This document shows positions 10,030 to 20,804 of a stretch of DNA of 39,277 nt, one piece after another. A program made the position numbers and the translations under genes. A model generated the notes under the pieces. The model was given only the letters and a program-made list of their open reading frames with translations. It did no database searches and was not told the DNA's origin. The stretch spans positions 948,042 to 987,318 of the forward strand of contig PJRA01000263.1 of the NCBI GenBank assembly GCA_016987375.1. Reading direction: 5' to 3'. Positions within the stretch are counted from its first letter, which is position 1; the number at the start of each line of letters is the position of its first letter. Source of the DNA: Brachionus koreanus. Lineage: Eukaryota; Rotifera; Eurotatoria; Ploima; Brachionidae.

Positions 10030-11879
10030 AATACTAAAATTTTATAATTTTTATTTTAAGTTTTCATTTTACAAATTTTTTATAATTAAATAAACCAAGA
10101 ATTAGACATATCATTTTGAAAAGCATTCAATTCTGTTTATTTTAACATATAATATGACCGAAAGTTTTTCAAATTATCAAGATGCTAAAATCAAAAATAT
10201 TCAAATTTTTATAATTTAAAGTATTTGCATGTTGGAAAACTTTTTTAAAATTATTCTTTTATTTTTATCTTTTTTCTAAAAACAATTTCAAAAACCCAAA
10301 ATTTTTTTTTCTTTTGATTTTTTTTTGATTTATTAAAGAAAAAATATTTTTTGCCTTTGAATCAAGCATAAATCAAATTAAATTCAGGAAAATTGTAATA
10401 AAGAAAAAAAGCTATTCCATTTTACTTTAGTTCTATACAAAGCTAGTTTAAAAATTTATGTAATTAGAAAAATATGAGCGGAATAAAATAAATTTGAATA
10501 AGGTTAAGAATTCGATCTATTTAGTTTTGTTTTGCTAATGAAATGAATAGCTGAATAAAACCTAAATTAAAAAAATATTTTCTCAACTTATGCTTTTTTA
10601 TAATTTATCTTTAGTTAGAAAAAAATTTATTCCATGTTAATGCGTTTTTTATTTAAAAAAATAAGCAATAGAAAAAAATCAAGAATGCGTTTATAGTTGC
10701 AAGTTTTTGCATTCTATAAAGTGGCTGCAATTGAAAACAACAAGAGTAAGGCTGGCCTAATTTCGAACTGTGTCGATTAGAAGTGGCAAATGCTAAATTT
10801 GAGAGCACGTTATTCTAAATAATGCCCACAGGTTACATTAATTTTCTAGCAACAAATATTAAAAACATCTCCAAATTTTCTAGTGTCAAAAAATTAATTT
10901 TTTGCCTTGCTAGCTTGAAATAATTTTCTTCAAATATGAGCTTTTTCTCTACCTATAAGTATGTTCTAATTAAATTTTTAGTATTTTTAAAAGTTTGCTT
11001 ATACCTTGACGTACAAATAGTCATATATAATATTCTATGGTTTAACTAAGCTCAAATTTTCTAACATTTAAATTTTTTACTTGATTATAATCAAGTTTTT
11101 CGAGCTAGAATTTTATTTTGCTTCTAAGACGTGTCAGTCTTGTTTAAACAATTAATTTAATTTTGTAATTCAATTTAATTTGAATTAAATAGATTTTTTC
11201 TTAAGAGACCCAAGTTTATTAATTATTTGAATTGAATATGTCAATTTTTTTAAGTGATATTTGGGTCATTTAAAGTTTTGACTAATCGCATTTAAACTAA
11301 TCGTTTACAGCTTACATTTAAATACTAGAAACTTGAATAAATTAGTGTATCACTTTTTTTCACTTTTTTTTTCGTTTAAGTAGTGAAAAATTTATTTGTT
11401 TAGTATTAATTATGTTATGAATTTGTAAGGAATCAGTTTTTTTTTCAAATTTTCTCCACTTTGTTTTTTGAGTCAATAATTAAAAAAAAAATTTTTTTCA
11501 ATAAGTTTTTTTTTATTCATTTTTCTAAATTTTTCTATTTGGCTTATAATTTAAGCTGACATTAAACATTTTAATCTATTAAAAGTTAATTTTTTTTCAT
11601 TTTAAAGCTATTTTGATGAATTATTAATATCATTTTAAAAATTTTATTTTCAATTTTAATAAAAAAATTCAGAAAATTAAACAATGATTCAAAATTATTT
11701 TAAATCGAATAGTTGAAGAAAGAAAAAAAATAGTCATATAACAGATACACAATTAAGTCAGGTATTGAAAATTTATTTATTCGAATCTGACTTTTTATTT
11801 TTGCACAAACAATCTGTAGAAATTTGCATCTTTATCTGAAGGAGCTTTGGCACGGTAAAGAAAACAAATAGTGATATAA
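10030..11879. other. AT-rich gene-free DNA
   Basis: No coding or structural feature could be supported. The stretch at 10.70-10.85 kb is somewhat less AT-rich but is not recognisable. Confidence 0.45.
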
Positions 11880-12025
11880 GTATTAAACGCTTTATTGAGA
11901 AGAAGAATAATCATTGATTTGAGAAATAAATCAAATTGTACAATAATTATTATAAAAGAAAAGAGAAATGGTTTTAAAGGCTAGTTAATATAGATGTTGG
12001 CTCGCAAGGACAAATTAATAAATTA
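11880..12025 (+). repeat. Dispersed repeat, copy 2
   Basis: This is the same sequence block as 7085-7235, including the TTGTACAATAATTATTATAA core and the TAGTTAATATAGATG stretch. It ends immediately left of the TIR element at 12038. Confidence 0.75.
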
Positions 12026-12037
12026 TATATTAATAAT

Positions 12038-12601
12038 GGCATTGTGAATTTTGGAACGAAAAACAAAAACAAAAATTTTAAATTAAAATAGCTTTTTTTT
12101 AAGAGTCTAAAAACCGTAAAATTGCAAAAACTGTGCAATTTAATGAGTGAGACTAGCTATAGTCTGACTATGGTAGCTATAAACAAAAAAAAAAGAGTAC
12201 AAATAGAGTAATATTAGTCCGTTTTGAATTTAGTTATCCAGGTCTTTACACATACATATTAGCATTTCATTTATTTCAACTATAAATTTTTTTATTTTTC
12301 TCATATTTTCTTCCTGATGTTAAATTTAATTTAGAGTATCCGTAAGCCTCCTTGGTGGCTGACATGCAGCATCAGGCCAGCATCCCAGCCCTAGCAACCG
12401 CGGGCTCATCGATGAATTTAATTTTAATATTTTTTTAATTGATGTAATTTTTGCACCATTGCAGAGTTTTTACACAGACTAAATTTGGATGATGCGTACC
12501 TTGTATCAGCTGATTCATTTTGTAGAACGGTTTTTAGACTCTTAGAAAAAAAGTTATTTTAATTTTAAATTTTTGTTTTTTGTTCCAAAATTCACAATGC
12601 C
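12038..12601. mobile_element. 564-bp TIR element with 8-bp TSD
   Basis: Terminal inverted repeats of about 78 bp start GGCATTGTGAATTTTGGAAC at both ends and run to AAGAGTCTAAAAACCG (left arm 12038-12116, right arm 12601-12524). A perfect 8-bp duplication TTAATAAT flanks it (12030-12037, 12602-12609). No transposase is encoded, so it is non-autonomous. An 8-bp duplication suits hAT, P or Merlin elements; terminal GG would favour Merlin, but this is open. A GC-rich block at about 12338-12410 lies in the middle and is compositionally foreign to the whole window. Confidence 0.88.
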
Positions 12602-12609
12602 TTAATAAT

Positions 12610-13700
12610 TAAGTAAAAAAAAAGTTAAAGTTTCATGAATCTTAAAAAACTATTTGATTTTGATTCTTTTGATTTCAAAATTTTTAATTATTTTTCAATT
12701 TTCAACGACTCTCTTTTATTCAATTTTCTATTTTTCCATTTGATTTCTAATTATTGCTTGTGGTGCAAAAAAATGTCTCACATATGAATAACCATGAATT
12801 TTTTGTGTTTCTAAAAGAAGAAAATGTGAAAAAAAAATTTTATCTTAATTGAGTTTATTTTTTGTGAAGTGATAAATTTTTGTGCAGAAAGAATCCTTTA
12901 ATCGCTAAACTTTTAAATTAAAGAAAAACAATTTTTAGGATAATATTAGACTAAACTGAATAATGATGAGATAACAAGTTAAAAAATTTAAGTCTAGTTA
13001 ATTGATTAAAAAAGGTATTTAAATTTAAACAGTGCTCGTTAAATAATTTTAAAATTGGTCTTAATTTTTATTGAAGATTCTTAGTGACCTTTTCTAAATC
13101 AGATTTATTTAAAGTCATTAGATTTTTCCTTAGCAATAAGAAATATTTTTGTCAAGTAACTTGTCCATTATTCTAAAGATATAATGAAAATTTTTTACAT
13201 GATTTGATATTTATCTAGTTTTATAATGTTAAATTTTATTTGAGTGATCGAATTTAAATTCAAATAAAATTTTTTGTTTTTTTCTTTTTAAACTGCTATT
13301 TTATTACTATTTTTATGTCAATTTAATATTTCCTTAAGAAAAATGAATGAAAATTTAGAAAACATAAATATTAAATTTTTGCAAAATATTTACATTTAGT
13401 AAATTTAACGGTAAGCCTAGAATTTTTTCATGAAATTTTATTTTTTTTGGTTTTAAAATTAATAACTATTTTATTTTGCGTTTAATCAGCAATCTCTATT
13501 ATGTAAAAACAAAAACATTTATTATATTTACTTGAGTATTTAGATGATTATTTGAAAAATTTTTAACTCTATGGTAACTTGATTAATTTTATAAAAAGTT
13601 AATCTGTATTTATTTAATTGACTAAATGACATAAATTTTTTAATAAATTTTTAAAAATGGAAATTTTTTTTAGTTAATTTAGAATATAATTTTTATTTAG
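12610..13700. other. Gene-free upstream region of the SAPCD2-like gene
   Basis: AT-rich DNA. The last bases before the ATG (TTTTTATTTAG) look like a splice acceptor, so a 5' exon or 5'-UTR intron may lie here. I could not identify the exon. Confidence 0.4.
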
Positions 13701-14705
13701 ATGACAAGTAGACTGAGTCAATCGGAAAATTTTCTCAATAATATTCCCCACTACCTGGATGAAGACAAGACCAAGTTTTTTCAAATTTTGAAGTCAATAT
13801 TCGCAGTATTTGACCCTGATTGCACCGGATCAATTGACTTGAACGAGCTAGATGTTCTTGGAGTGGACAATAACGAAATTTTCAACGATGTTCTTAATTA
13901 CATTCGATCAAACAAAGTGTTAAAACCAGTAAACTACAATTTAAAATCGCGCAAATTTCTCGTAACATTTGAAGAGCTGGTTAATGCGTCTGAAATAGTG
14001 CTAGACCGACGACGAAAAAGTGGTTCCAATGAACACACTTTGTCACAGGCGTTCGAGCCACACGCTCAAAACTCATCGCTCAATTCAATGGATTTGAATA
14101 GTCTGATCGACAAAGAAAACTACTTGCTTCGACAAGGACTTGATTCGATAGATTCACTAAAACAATGGTACACTGCCCAGTTGATGGAGAACAAGATAAA
14201 GCAGAACAACTTGAATAAGCTCAAGTATCAAAATTTGTTTAGTATAGACAAACTGCTAATTGATTTAAATCAGCTAAATGAGTTTAATACGAGTTTAAGA
14301 GATTTTTTGGTTAAAAAAAAAATTGAAACAAGTGAAAGGTGTGTAGAGGCGCCTAACTATCAAGATTACATGCAGCAATTTGGTTTACAAGGCCTTAAGC
14401 GAGACAATGACATTGACAACTATTTGAAAGAAAAACAAGAACGAATCGACTCATTGCAAAAAGAAAAGTCTGATTTGATCAGAAAGCTGCTCGAAATTAA
14501 AGCTGAATCAGAAAATCTGAACAAGAATATTTTGAAATTTAACCATGTAAATAATGTTAATGATCAAAAAATTTTGTCTCAACGAGAAAAAGAAATACCA
14601 ATTATTATAGATAAGGGTTTTAAAAATCAAAAACAGTCTTTCAAGCCTGACATTTTCAATGTAAGGTTAGAAAGAAAAAATTGTGCCAATGCCGAATATT
14701 TATAA
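13701..14705 (+). CDS. SAPCD2: Suppressor APC domain-containing protein 2-like
   Basis: This is a 334-aa protein in one visible exon. Residues 38-49 are a canonical EF-hand loop (DPDCTGSIDLNE, with acidic or hydroxyl ligands at positions 1, 3, 5, 7, 9 and 12), inside a helix-rich N-terminal part. Residues 138-162, DKENYLLRQGLDSIDSLKQW followed by YTAQL, resemble the helical segment that names the suppressor APC domain. Residues 235-280 are a charged coiled coil. In vertebrates and flies SAPCD2 is a cortical protein that affects spindle orientation through LGN. An AG directly precedes the ATG, so an upstream coding exon or a trans-spliced leader is possible. AATAAA at 14789 is a fitting poly(A) signal. 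Assignment is by motif order and composition and is moderately sure; other EF-hand coiled-coil proteins are the alternative. Confidence 0.62.
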   Translation: MTSRLSQSENFLNNIPHYLDEDKTKFFQILKSIFAVFDPDCTGSIDLNELDVLGVDNNEIFNDVLNYIRSNKVLKPVNYNLKSRKFLVTFEELVNASEIVLDRRRKSGSNEHTLSQAFEPHAQNSSLNSMDLNSLIDKENYLLRQGLDSIDSLKQWYTAQLMENKIKQNNLNKLKYQNLFSIDKLLIDLNQLNEFNTSLRDFLVKKKIETSERCVEAPNYQDYMQQFGLQGLKRDNDIDNYLKEKQERIDSLQKEKSDLIRKLLEIKAESENLNKNILKFNHVNNVNDQKILSQREKEIPIIIDKGFKNQKQSFKPDIFNVRLERKNCANAEYL

Positions 14706-15099
14706 TTTATCAAATAATTATTACCTCAAAATGTATAAATATATATATATATATATATATAAATATGATTTTATTAATGTTTAAAATTAATAAAAAATAA
14801 AATATTTTAAATTTCAAAAATATTTATTTCTTAATTTAATCGATCAAAATGACCATGATATGATTCATTAAAAAAATTTTAAATGTTTTTTTTTATGCTG
14901 CATTTTCAAAAAAATCAATTAAAAATTTTTAAACTTTCTTTTTCACAATCTAACATGACGGTTCAGTTAACAAAATAATTAGAATGAACCCACCAAACTG
15001 TCTAATTTATTGAACAAGTTAATTTTTGTTTCTAGTAAAAAAAAAATTTATATAGTATTCAATTTTAATAACGGCAAATTTCAAATTTAATTTTTTTAT
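14706..15099. other. 3' region with (AT)n microsatellite
   Basis: An (AT)n run lies at about 14739-14760, followed by a poly(A) signal at 14789. Nothing else is visible. Confidence 0.7.
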
Positions 15100-15111
15100 A
15101 GAACATAGTAA

Positions 15112-16827
15112 TTAATTTCTAATATATTAAGAAAATTTTCAGTTAACATCGCGAAAGATAGGTTGAACATTTAAGAAGAGTTCTAGATAGACCAGAATCT
15201 AAAGAGTATTTACAACCTGAACCAACTCACTGCACTGGTCTCGATATTGACATAGAAGTGCTTAGCCAACATAAAAACGAAGTAACGGCAGAAATGTTGA
15301 AAGCTGACAGTAGTATCACAAGTAATACGTTCTGCAGCATTATTGAAAGCTATTCTTAGAGAGGAACTACTAGGCTTTAGACGAGGAAGAAGATGTATGG
15401 ACCAGATATTTGCACTTAGGAACATCATAGAAAAAAGCTTGAAATTGAATAACCATAATAACAATAATTCATTTACCATTTTTTTAATTTTTTTTACAAT
15501 TTTTTCCTCAAATTTTAACTTTAAATCTAAATATTAGCCCCGCACTTTAAACTAGAAAATGTATTTTTAATAAAAGAAAAAATTTTAATCATATTTTAAT
15601 TAAATTTTCTTTTATTTTTAACCCGGCATCTAAAAATAAATTTTAAAAAATAAGTTAACGACTTACAAGTCAATAACTTGTGGCGTCCCTCAAGGTAATT
15701 GTCTCCCACCGACCCTATTTATTCTTTTCTTTAGTGATATGGCCTACAGTCTACCAAAGGAAGTAAAAATTGCTCTGTTTGCAGATGATCTTTGTATATG
15801 GACCACAAGAACCTCTAAAAAAGAAATTGAGAGTGTCCTTCAAAATGCAATAAACAAAATCGTGGAGTTTTGCAAAAAATGGGGCTTCAAAATAAATAAA
15901 ACAAAAACATGTCACACTACTTTCACAAAAGCTGGTGCTAGAAAAAACTATGAAAGAAAATTCAAGCTAAATGTTAAAATTGAACAAGAACAGGTACCAC
16001 TTGAGCAGAATCCAACCCTTTTAGGTATCAAAACTTGCCTACATAGCACATCTACAAGACGTCATTAAAAAACAGACGTCAAAAATTAATCTAATTCGTA
16101 AAATTAAAAGCCAGTTCATCCCTAAGAATTAATTTAACCCTCTATAAAACTATAATCCGCTCGCTCTTTGACTGTTGTTTCATTATTTTAAATTCGAGAA
16201 CAGAAAAAATAAAGCTTAAACTACAAAAAATGCAAACAGGATTCTGAGAATTATAAAATTTTTTCCACTCAAAACAGATATATTGATACAATACATAGAG
16301 TGCTTAAAGTTGATAAAATAGAAGACAGATCAAACCAACTATTCATTAAATTTATGAAAACGAGAGCTCAGCATGAACTAATCGCAAAAGAAATGCACGA
16401 TTACCTCTCTAAAAGACCCAATGAATCACAACAAAAATTCAGAAAAGCTTTTTATAAGCTACAATTAAAATTTACAAAAATATTTCTAACAGGTTGGCTG
16501 AAAAGAAGGCACTACGTCGTTCGGAGCTGCCAAAAGGAATCATTGCCTCTAAATTATATTTTAAATGAATAAATAATGCCGGATCTAAATTCTATTTTCA
16601 GAAATTAACGCGGCTTTAAACACCAAAATTCTGCATTTTAATGCACGCATGAAAAAGGGGAAAAGTTTAACATGAGTGAGATGTAACGTGATGCTAGGGC
16701 TAAAACCTGAGTTTTGGTTTTTGGTTAATGCATCTCTTTGCAAGAGTATACGGTACTTCAAGGTAGCTTTTGACAACATTCACGGAGAACCTTGAGGACC
16801 TTGCTAAGATCATTTGATTTGCTTGTC
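15112..16827 (+). mobile_element. Degenerate Jockey/RTE-like LINE
   Basis: Several blocks of one LINE ORF2 follow in order. EHLRRVLDRPE and NEVTAEMLKAD (15163-15310) belong to the linker and early RT. ELLGFRRGRRCMDQIFALRN (about 15365-15425) is RT motif 1-2. CGVPQGNCLPPTLFILFFSD (about 15680-15735) is followed by KIALFADDLCIW (catalytic FADD, about 15770-15800). A thumb region continues to about 16070, and a C-terminal block DKIEDRSNQLFIKF continues at 16300-16500. Frameshifts, stops and deletions separate the blocks. An AT-rich palindromic insertion of about 200 bp (15440-15650) splits the RT domain. The segment is bracketed by the 12-mer AGAACATAGTAA at 15100-15111 and 16828-16839, which may be its target duplication. 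Confidence 0.82.
15536..15640. repeat. AT-rich palindromic insertion inside a LINE
   Basis: TTTTTAATAAAAGAAAAAAT and its imperfect inverse (ATTTTCTTTTATTTTTA) flank a centre near 15590. The block interrupts the reverse transcriptase of the surrounding LINE, so it probably inserted later, as a small foldback or MITE. Exact ends are not clear. Confidence 0.45.
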
Positions 16828-16839
16828 AGAACATAGTAA

Positions 16840-18178
16840 CTTGATAAAACTCTCCTACGAGAAATTCGAGTAATAGTTATTCTGGAATCAAGCTACAATC
16901 AAGGAGTAAATAAGGAAAAAAATAATTAAATACAAAGCATGTGATTTCAAACTAATTTCCTATAAATAATACAAAGTTATTAATAATAGACACATAAACT
17001 TTCCTTTATTTGTATTCAATCTTATTTAGTACATGACCCATGAGGTGTTTTCTGAAAAAGATAATAATTAGACTTCTCTGATGACATCCTTCTTTGAATC
17101 TTTGATCTCCCAAAGTTTGGATGAACGTGGCATGAATTTATTTGATTACATCGACTAATAATAGTAAAGATCGATCAAAAATGAGGAGCATTAGCTCGGT
17201 ACAGAAATAAAATAAAAAATTAAAAAGATAAGTGATTAGATATAATATTTTTTATTATCATTAGTTTCTCATTTTACCACATTACAGACTCTTAACAAAA
17301 TCACTACTCTAGAAATAGGCTAATAAGTGCAACTTTTAACAGTTCAATACAAAATAAAAGCAAAGCTAACTAAGAATAAGCAAAAACCGAAGAGTTTAAT
17401 AGTTGGAACCAGTTTACAGTTGAACGGAAAATTAAGGTGGGGTTTAAATAACTGTAGGGACACCTTTTTCTTTTGATTAGAAGAAATTTAATGATCAACC
17501 TCTTTTTGAATTAGAATGGATATTAATTCTATAAATAATTATCACTTTACTTTGTATATGTTAAAAAAATTCATATTAGTCAACTATAATTAACAGTTTT
17601 TTTTCCAAATAATCATGTGTAATTTAAAATAATTATTTCAGTTGAATAAAAGATTTCAATCTAGAAATTAAACAAAATAAAAAAAGGGTCTATTCAAAAA
17701 CTTATGCTTTATCTAATTGTAAGCAAAATGTTCAACATTTTTGAACATGTTTTTCACATACTCTTCAATAAAATTTCTATTTATTGTCTTAGTTCATGAT
17801 GAGTCAATCTATAAATCGACTTTAACAAAAAAATCAAATATTTAATCAATTGTATTTGTTCCTTAAAATAATTTTTCAGTCAAATATTTTATAAACTATT
17901 TTGTATACACTTAACAATCAATTGAACAAACAAAATAGAACAAATAGAAAAATAGCGGTCATCCAAAGACCAATTAGGGCTAATTAAAAACAATAAAAAG
18001 CTGTTAATTTAAACCTTAAAATTATTTATTTCATATTAAGCTCTTTATTGTCTTCAGGAAAACCATTGCCTATTGATTGGTTGCTTATCTTAATAAAGCC
18101 GCTTCTAATTCATTCACCTATATTAAATACAAAGATCCCTTTGACTAAAGTCAATTTTATTTTAGAAAAATAACAAAA
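16840..18178. other. Gene-free DNA with short shared repeats
   Basis: Near 17035 the sequence CATGACCCATGAGGTGTTTT matches a block at about 20190. Near 17188 GCATTAGCTCGGTACAGAA matches blocks near 20810 (inverted) and 27190. No gene is seen. The final TTTTATTTTAG before the Ig gene looks like a splice acceptor. Confidence 0.5.
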
Positions 18179-19591
18179 ATGATAGCTATTATTCTTTTGG
18201 TCATCTTTAAACTATCAAACTGCCTTCTAATTCAATTGAATTCCAACACATCTCATATGGCAACCAAGGGAGACAAAATTGAGTTTATTTGTCCTTTAAG
18301 TATCAATCATTCATCCTATTTGTTATCATGGTATAAAAACGAGCATAAATTGTCATCAGCTCTTAGCAATAATCGATTCAAAATTGAATCCAATAAAATA
18401 GAAATCAATAGATTTTTAAAAATAGACAGTGGTTTATATCGATGTCAGCTTGTTACTGGAAATGGTCTAGTCATTCAAAGTGGAAGTGTCAATTTATTAA
18501 GCAACATTGAATCAACATCAACTATCTTTGCTCCGATTACTAAAAAAATTGTTGGTCAAAAACCCCAATTTATTAATTTTTACGAATTCATCGAAAATCA
18601 ACATGAACAAACCTCTTTACAACTTGATTGTTTGTCTACAGGTTACCCAAAACCAAATGTCTTGTGGTATAAAAATGGTCGTGTTATTAGCGAAGAAGAA
18701 TATGGAATTGTTAGGAATTTAATGCTTTTTAAATTCAATAAACTTTATTCTACTGATTCAGGCGAGTATAGATGCCATGTTTACAATCAATTCGGAGAAA
18801 TAAATCGATATTTTAGATTAAATGTAATTGGAACAGAAAAGATCAGTGTCGATCATAATGCAAATTTAGAATTCAATTGTTCAGATGAGTCAGAATGGTT
18901 TGTGAAATATAAGAATAGAGAGTATTTAACAAATAATAAAATTAGAATAGGTTTGGATGATTATTATTTAATATCAAGTATTCCTTCTCGGAGATTAATA
19001 ATCAATCAAGCCAGTTTTTCTAACAGTGGTTTGTATGTTTGTGCTAATGATGGTAAAGTTATGTCGAGTGTATTCGATTTGGATGTGCATGGATCTTTAA
19101 CAACTAGATATGATCTAAACAGACCAGCTCACTTTAGTCAATTGAATATACATAACGATTATCCAATGCCTGTTTTAATCATAATTGTATTGTCCATCTT
19201 CTCTTTAATTGTAATTGTAGCATTGATAATGTACTATTTTGTTAAACTGAGAAAAAGTGATAAAGATGATTTTGATGAAAGTGTTAAAGTTTCTATTGAA
19301 AGACCGTCTGTAGCTAACGATGAAATTAATTATTTTGAAATGAAAAGATTTTCAGTTTATCCTAGTCTTTCGAATGTACCAACCTATTGGCGTCCACAGC
19401 AAATGTTTCGCTCTCAAATGATTAAACCAACTCAGTCTACTCCACAGTATTTTCAAGGTGTTCAACGACAAGATTTAGCCTATAACAACTATAACAATTC
19501 AATAATTATGTGTAACAATGCTACATGTCAATTTGCAAGAAACAATTCAACAAATAAATCAAATTCGTACCGTTCCTGTTCTAAATTTTAA
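18179..19591 (+). CDS. FGFRL1-like three-Ig transmembrane receptor
   Basis: This is a 470-aa type I membrane protein in one exon. Residues 1-16 are a signal peptide. Three Ig domains follow: domain 1 has Cys38/Trp51/Cys89, domain 2 has Cys151/Trp163/Cys199, and domain 3 has Cys234/Cys288. Each carries the DSGxYxC-type signature (DSGLYRC, DSGEYRC, NSGLYVC). One transmembrane helix spans about 331-354, followed by a 115-aa cytoplasmic tail with many Tyr, Asn and Gln and no kinase domain. Domain 2 (PNVLWYKNGRVI) and domain 3, with its long C-D insertion before SRRLIINQASF, recall FGF receptors and especially kinase-less FGFRL1. The FGFRL1 His-rich tail is absent. Other Ig-superfamily adhesion proteins are possible. 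ATG at 18179 follows an acceptor-like AG by 15 nt. AATAAA at 19734 suits a poly(A) signal. Confidence 0.6.
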   Translation: MIAIILLVIFKLSNCLLIQLNSNTSHMATKGDKIEFICPLSINHSSYLLSWYKNEHKLSSALSNNRFKIESNKIEINRFLKIDSGLYRCQLVTGNGLVIQSGSVNLLSNIESTSTIFAPITKKIVGQKPQFINFYEFIENQHEQTSLQLDCLSTGYPKPNVLWYKNGRVISEEEYGIVRNLMLFKFNKLYSTDSGEYRCHVYNQFGEINRYFRLNVIGTEKISVDHNANLEFNCSDESEWFVKYKNREYLTNNKIRIGLDDYYLISSIPSRRLIINQASFSNSGLYVCANDGKVMSSVFDLDVHGSLTTRYDLNRPAHFSQLNIHNDYPMPVLIIIVLSIFSLIVIVALIMYYFVKLRKSDKDDFDESVKVSIERPSVANDEINYFEMKRFSVYPSLSNVPTYWRPQQMFRSQMIKPTQSTPQYFQGVQRQDLAYNNYNNSIIMCNNATCQFARNNSTNKSNSYRSCSKF

Positions 19592-20159
19592 ATTTTGTTT
19601 AGTTTGTTTTTCTCAAAAATTTCCAATTTTATTTTTTTATTTTCATACCTTGTAAAATATTCTCAAATTTATTTATTTTTTTGAAGATCATAAATTTGTT
19701 TAATCAATAATCAAATGGTTTCTTGAAAATCAAAATAAAATAAAATATTAAATATTATCAAATATTAAATTAAATTTTTCATTTTTTGAAATTCTTTGAT
19801 GCATGGTCATGATTTGAAATTATTATCAACTAGCTTTAACACTTTCATTCTATAATCTACTTAACTTATCAAATTATCAACTTAAGTAAAGATTTTATAT
19901 TAACTCGGCCAACTCTTATACAGTCTGAAATCTTGGCCAACTAGTGTATGAGCTGTTTTTGTTTAATTTAAAATATTTTTGATTGAAATTTTAAAAAAAT
20001 ATTTAAATTGTTTTTGATTCTTAATTTTTTCAAATTTTTAATAATAAAAGTTAATTAAATAATTAAATTTTTTTTTTATTTTTTGGCGCCCAAAAATCCA
20101 GGCCGCATGAGAGAATAAGATCAAGAAAAACAATTATTTTTTGTGTGAATTTTATTTTA
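19592..20159. other. 3' flank of the Ig gene, no gene
   Basis: AT-rich DNA. A short direct repeat (GGCCAACT at about 19908 and 19935) is the only structure noted. Confidence 0.45.
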
Positions 20160-20169
20160 ATATTTTTTT

Positions 20170-20460
20170 AAATTTTTTCTTTTTCTTACATTACCCATGA
20201 GATGTTTTCTTGAAATAAAAAAACAAACAATATTTCTTTTTAATGCAGACGACTTTATCGCATACAACAATTTAACAAGAAAGGTAATATGTGAATTTAG
20301 AAGTTTAAAAAAAATTAACCTTTGCTCCAAATATGATTTTATAACGGTTGTCAATAAAAAAGAACTATAAACACCCTGAAGAATATGAAAGTCCTGATTA
20401 TTGATGGAGAAACGGGAGAAATGTTGAAAGCTGACGGTAGGTAGGCAATAAATTATGTAA
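20170..20460 (+). pseudogene. Small LINE fragments
   Basis: GETGEMLKADGR at about 20407-20442 matches the NEVTAEMLKADSS block of the LINE at 15.3 kb at DNA level (GAAATGTTGAAAGCTGAC). The stretch at about 20188-20210 matches 17035. The rest is unrecognised. These look like short relics of the same retroelement families. Confidence 0.5.
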
Positions 20461-20804
20461 GAGGACTGGTCAAAAGGCCTGATAGTCAAGCTTTCAAGCT
20501 CTCTAATAGCAAAATGACCTGTGTCAATTAGTCAGGAAAAACACTACTACTAACATGTTATCATCAGATTTGATTTGTCATGAAAACCTAGTGGTTATAT
20601 TCAAAATAAAAATTAAAATTAACAATTTTCTTTTTATTGTTCAATTGAGTATAAATCGCTTAATTTCAAATATAAAGATTTGTTTTAATAAGTTTTAAAA
20701 TTACCACCAAAGAATAACAAGATAAACGTTATTCTTAATTATCACTTATTTGTTTTTAGAAATCGACAAATTAGCTGACAATGTCTAAAATTATTTATAT
20801 ATTT

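Noticed and set aside
12338..12410. GC-rich block as a tRNA gene
   Set aside because: No cloverleaf and no good A- or B-box could be made on either strand.
15210..15479. Minus-strand 89-codon frame
   Set aside because: Antisense of the plus-strand LINE blocks.
18507..18722. Second frame inside the Ig receptor
   Set aside because: Shadow of the 470-aa gene; no motif.
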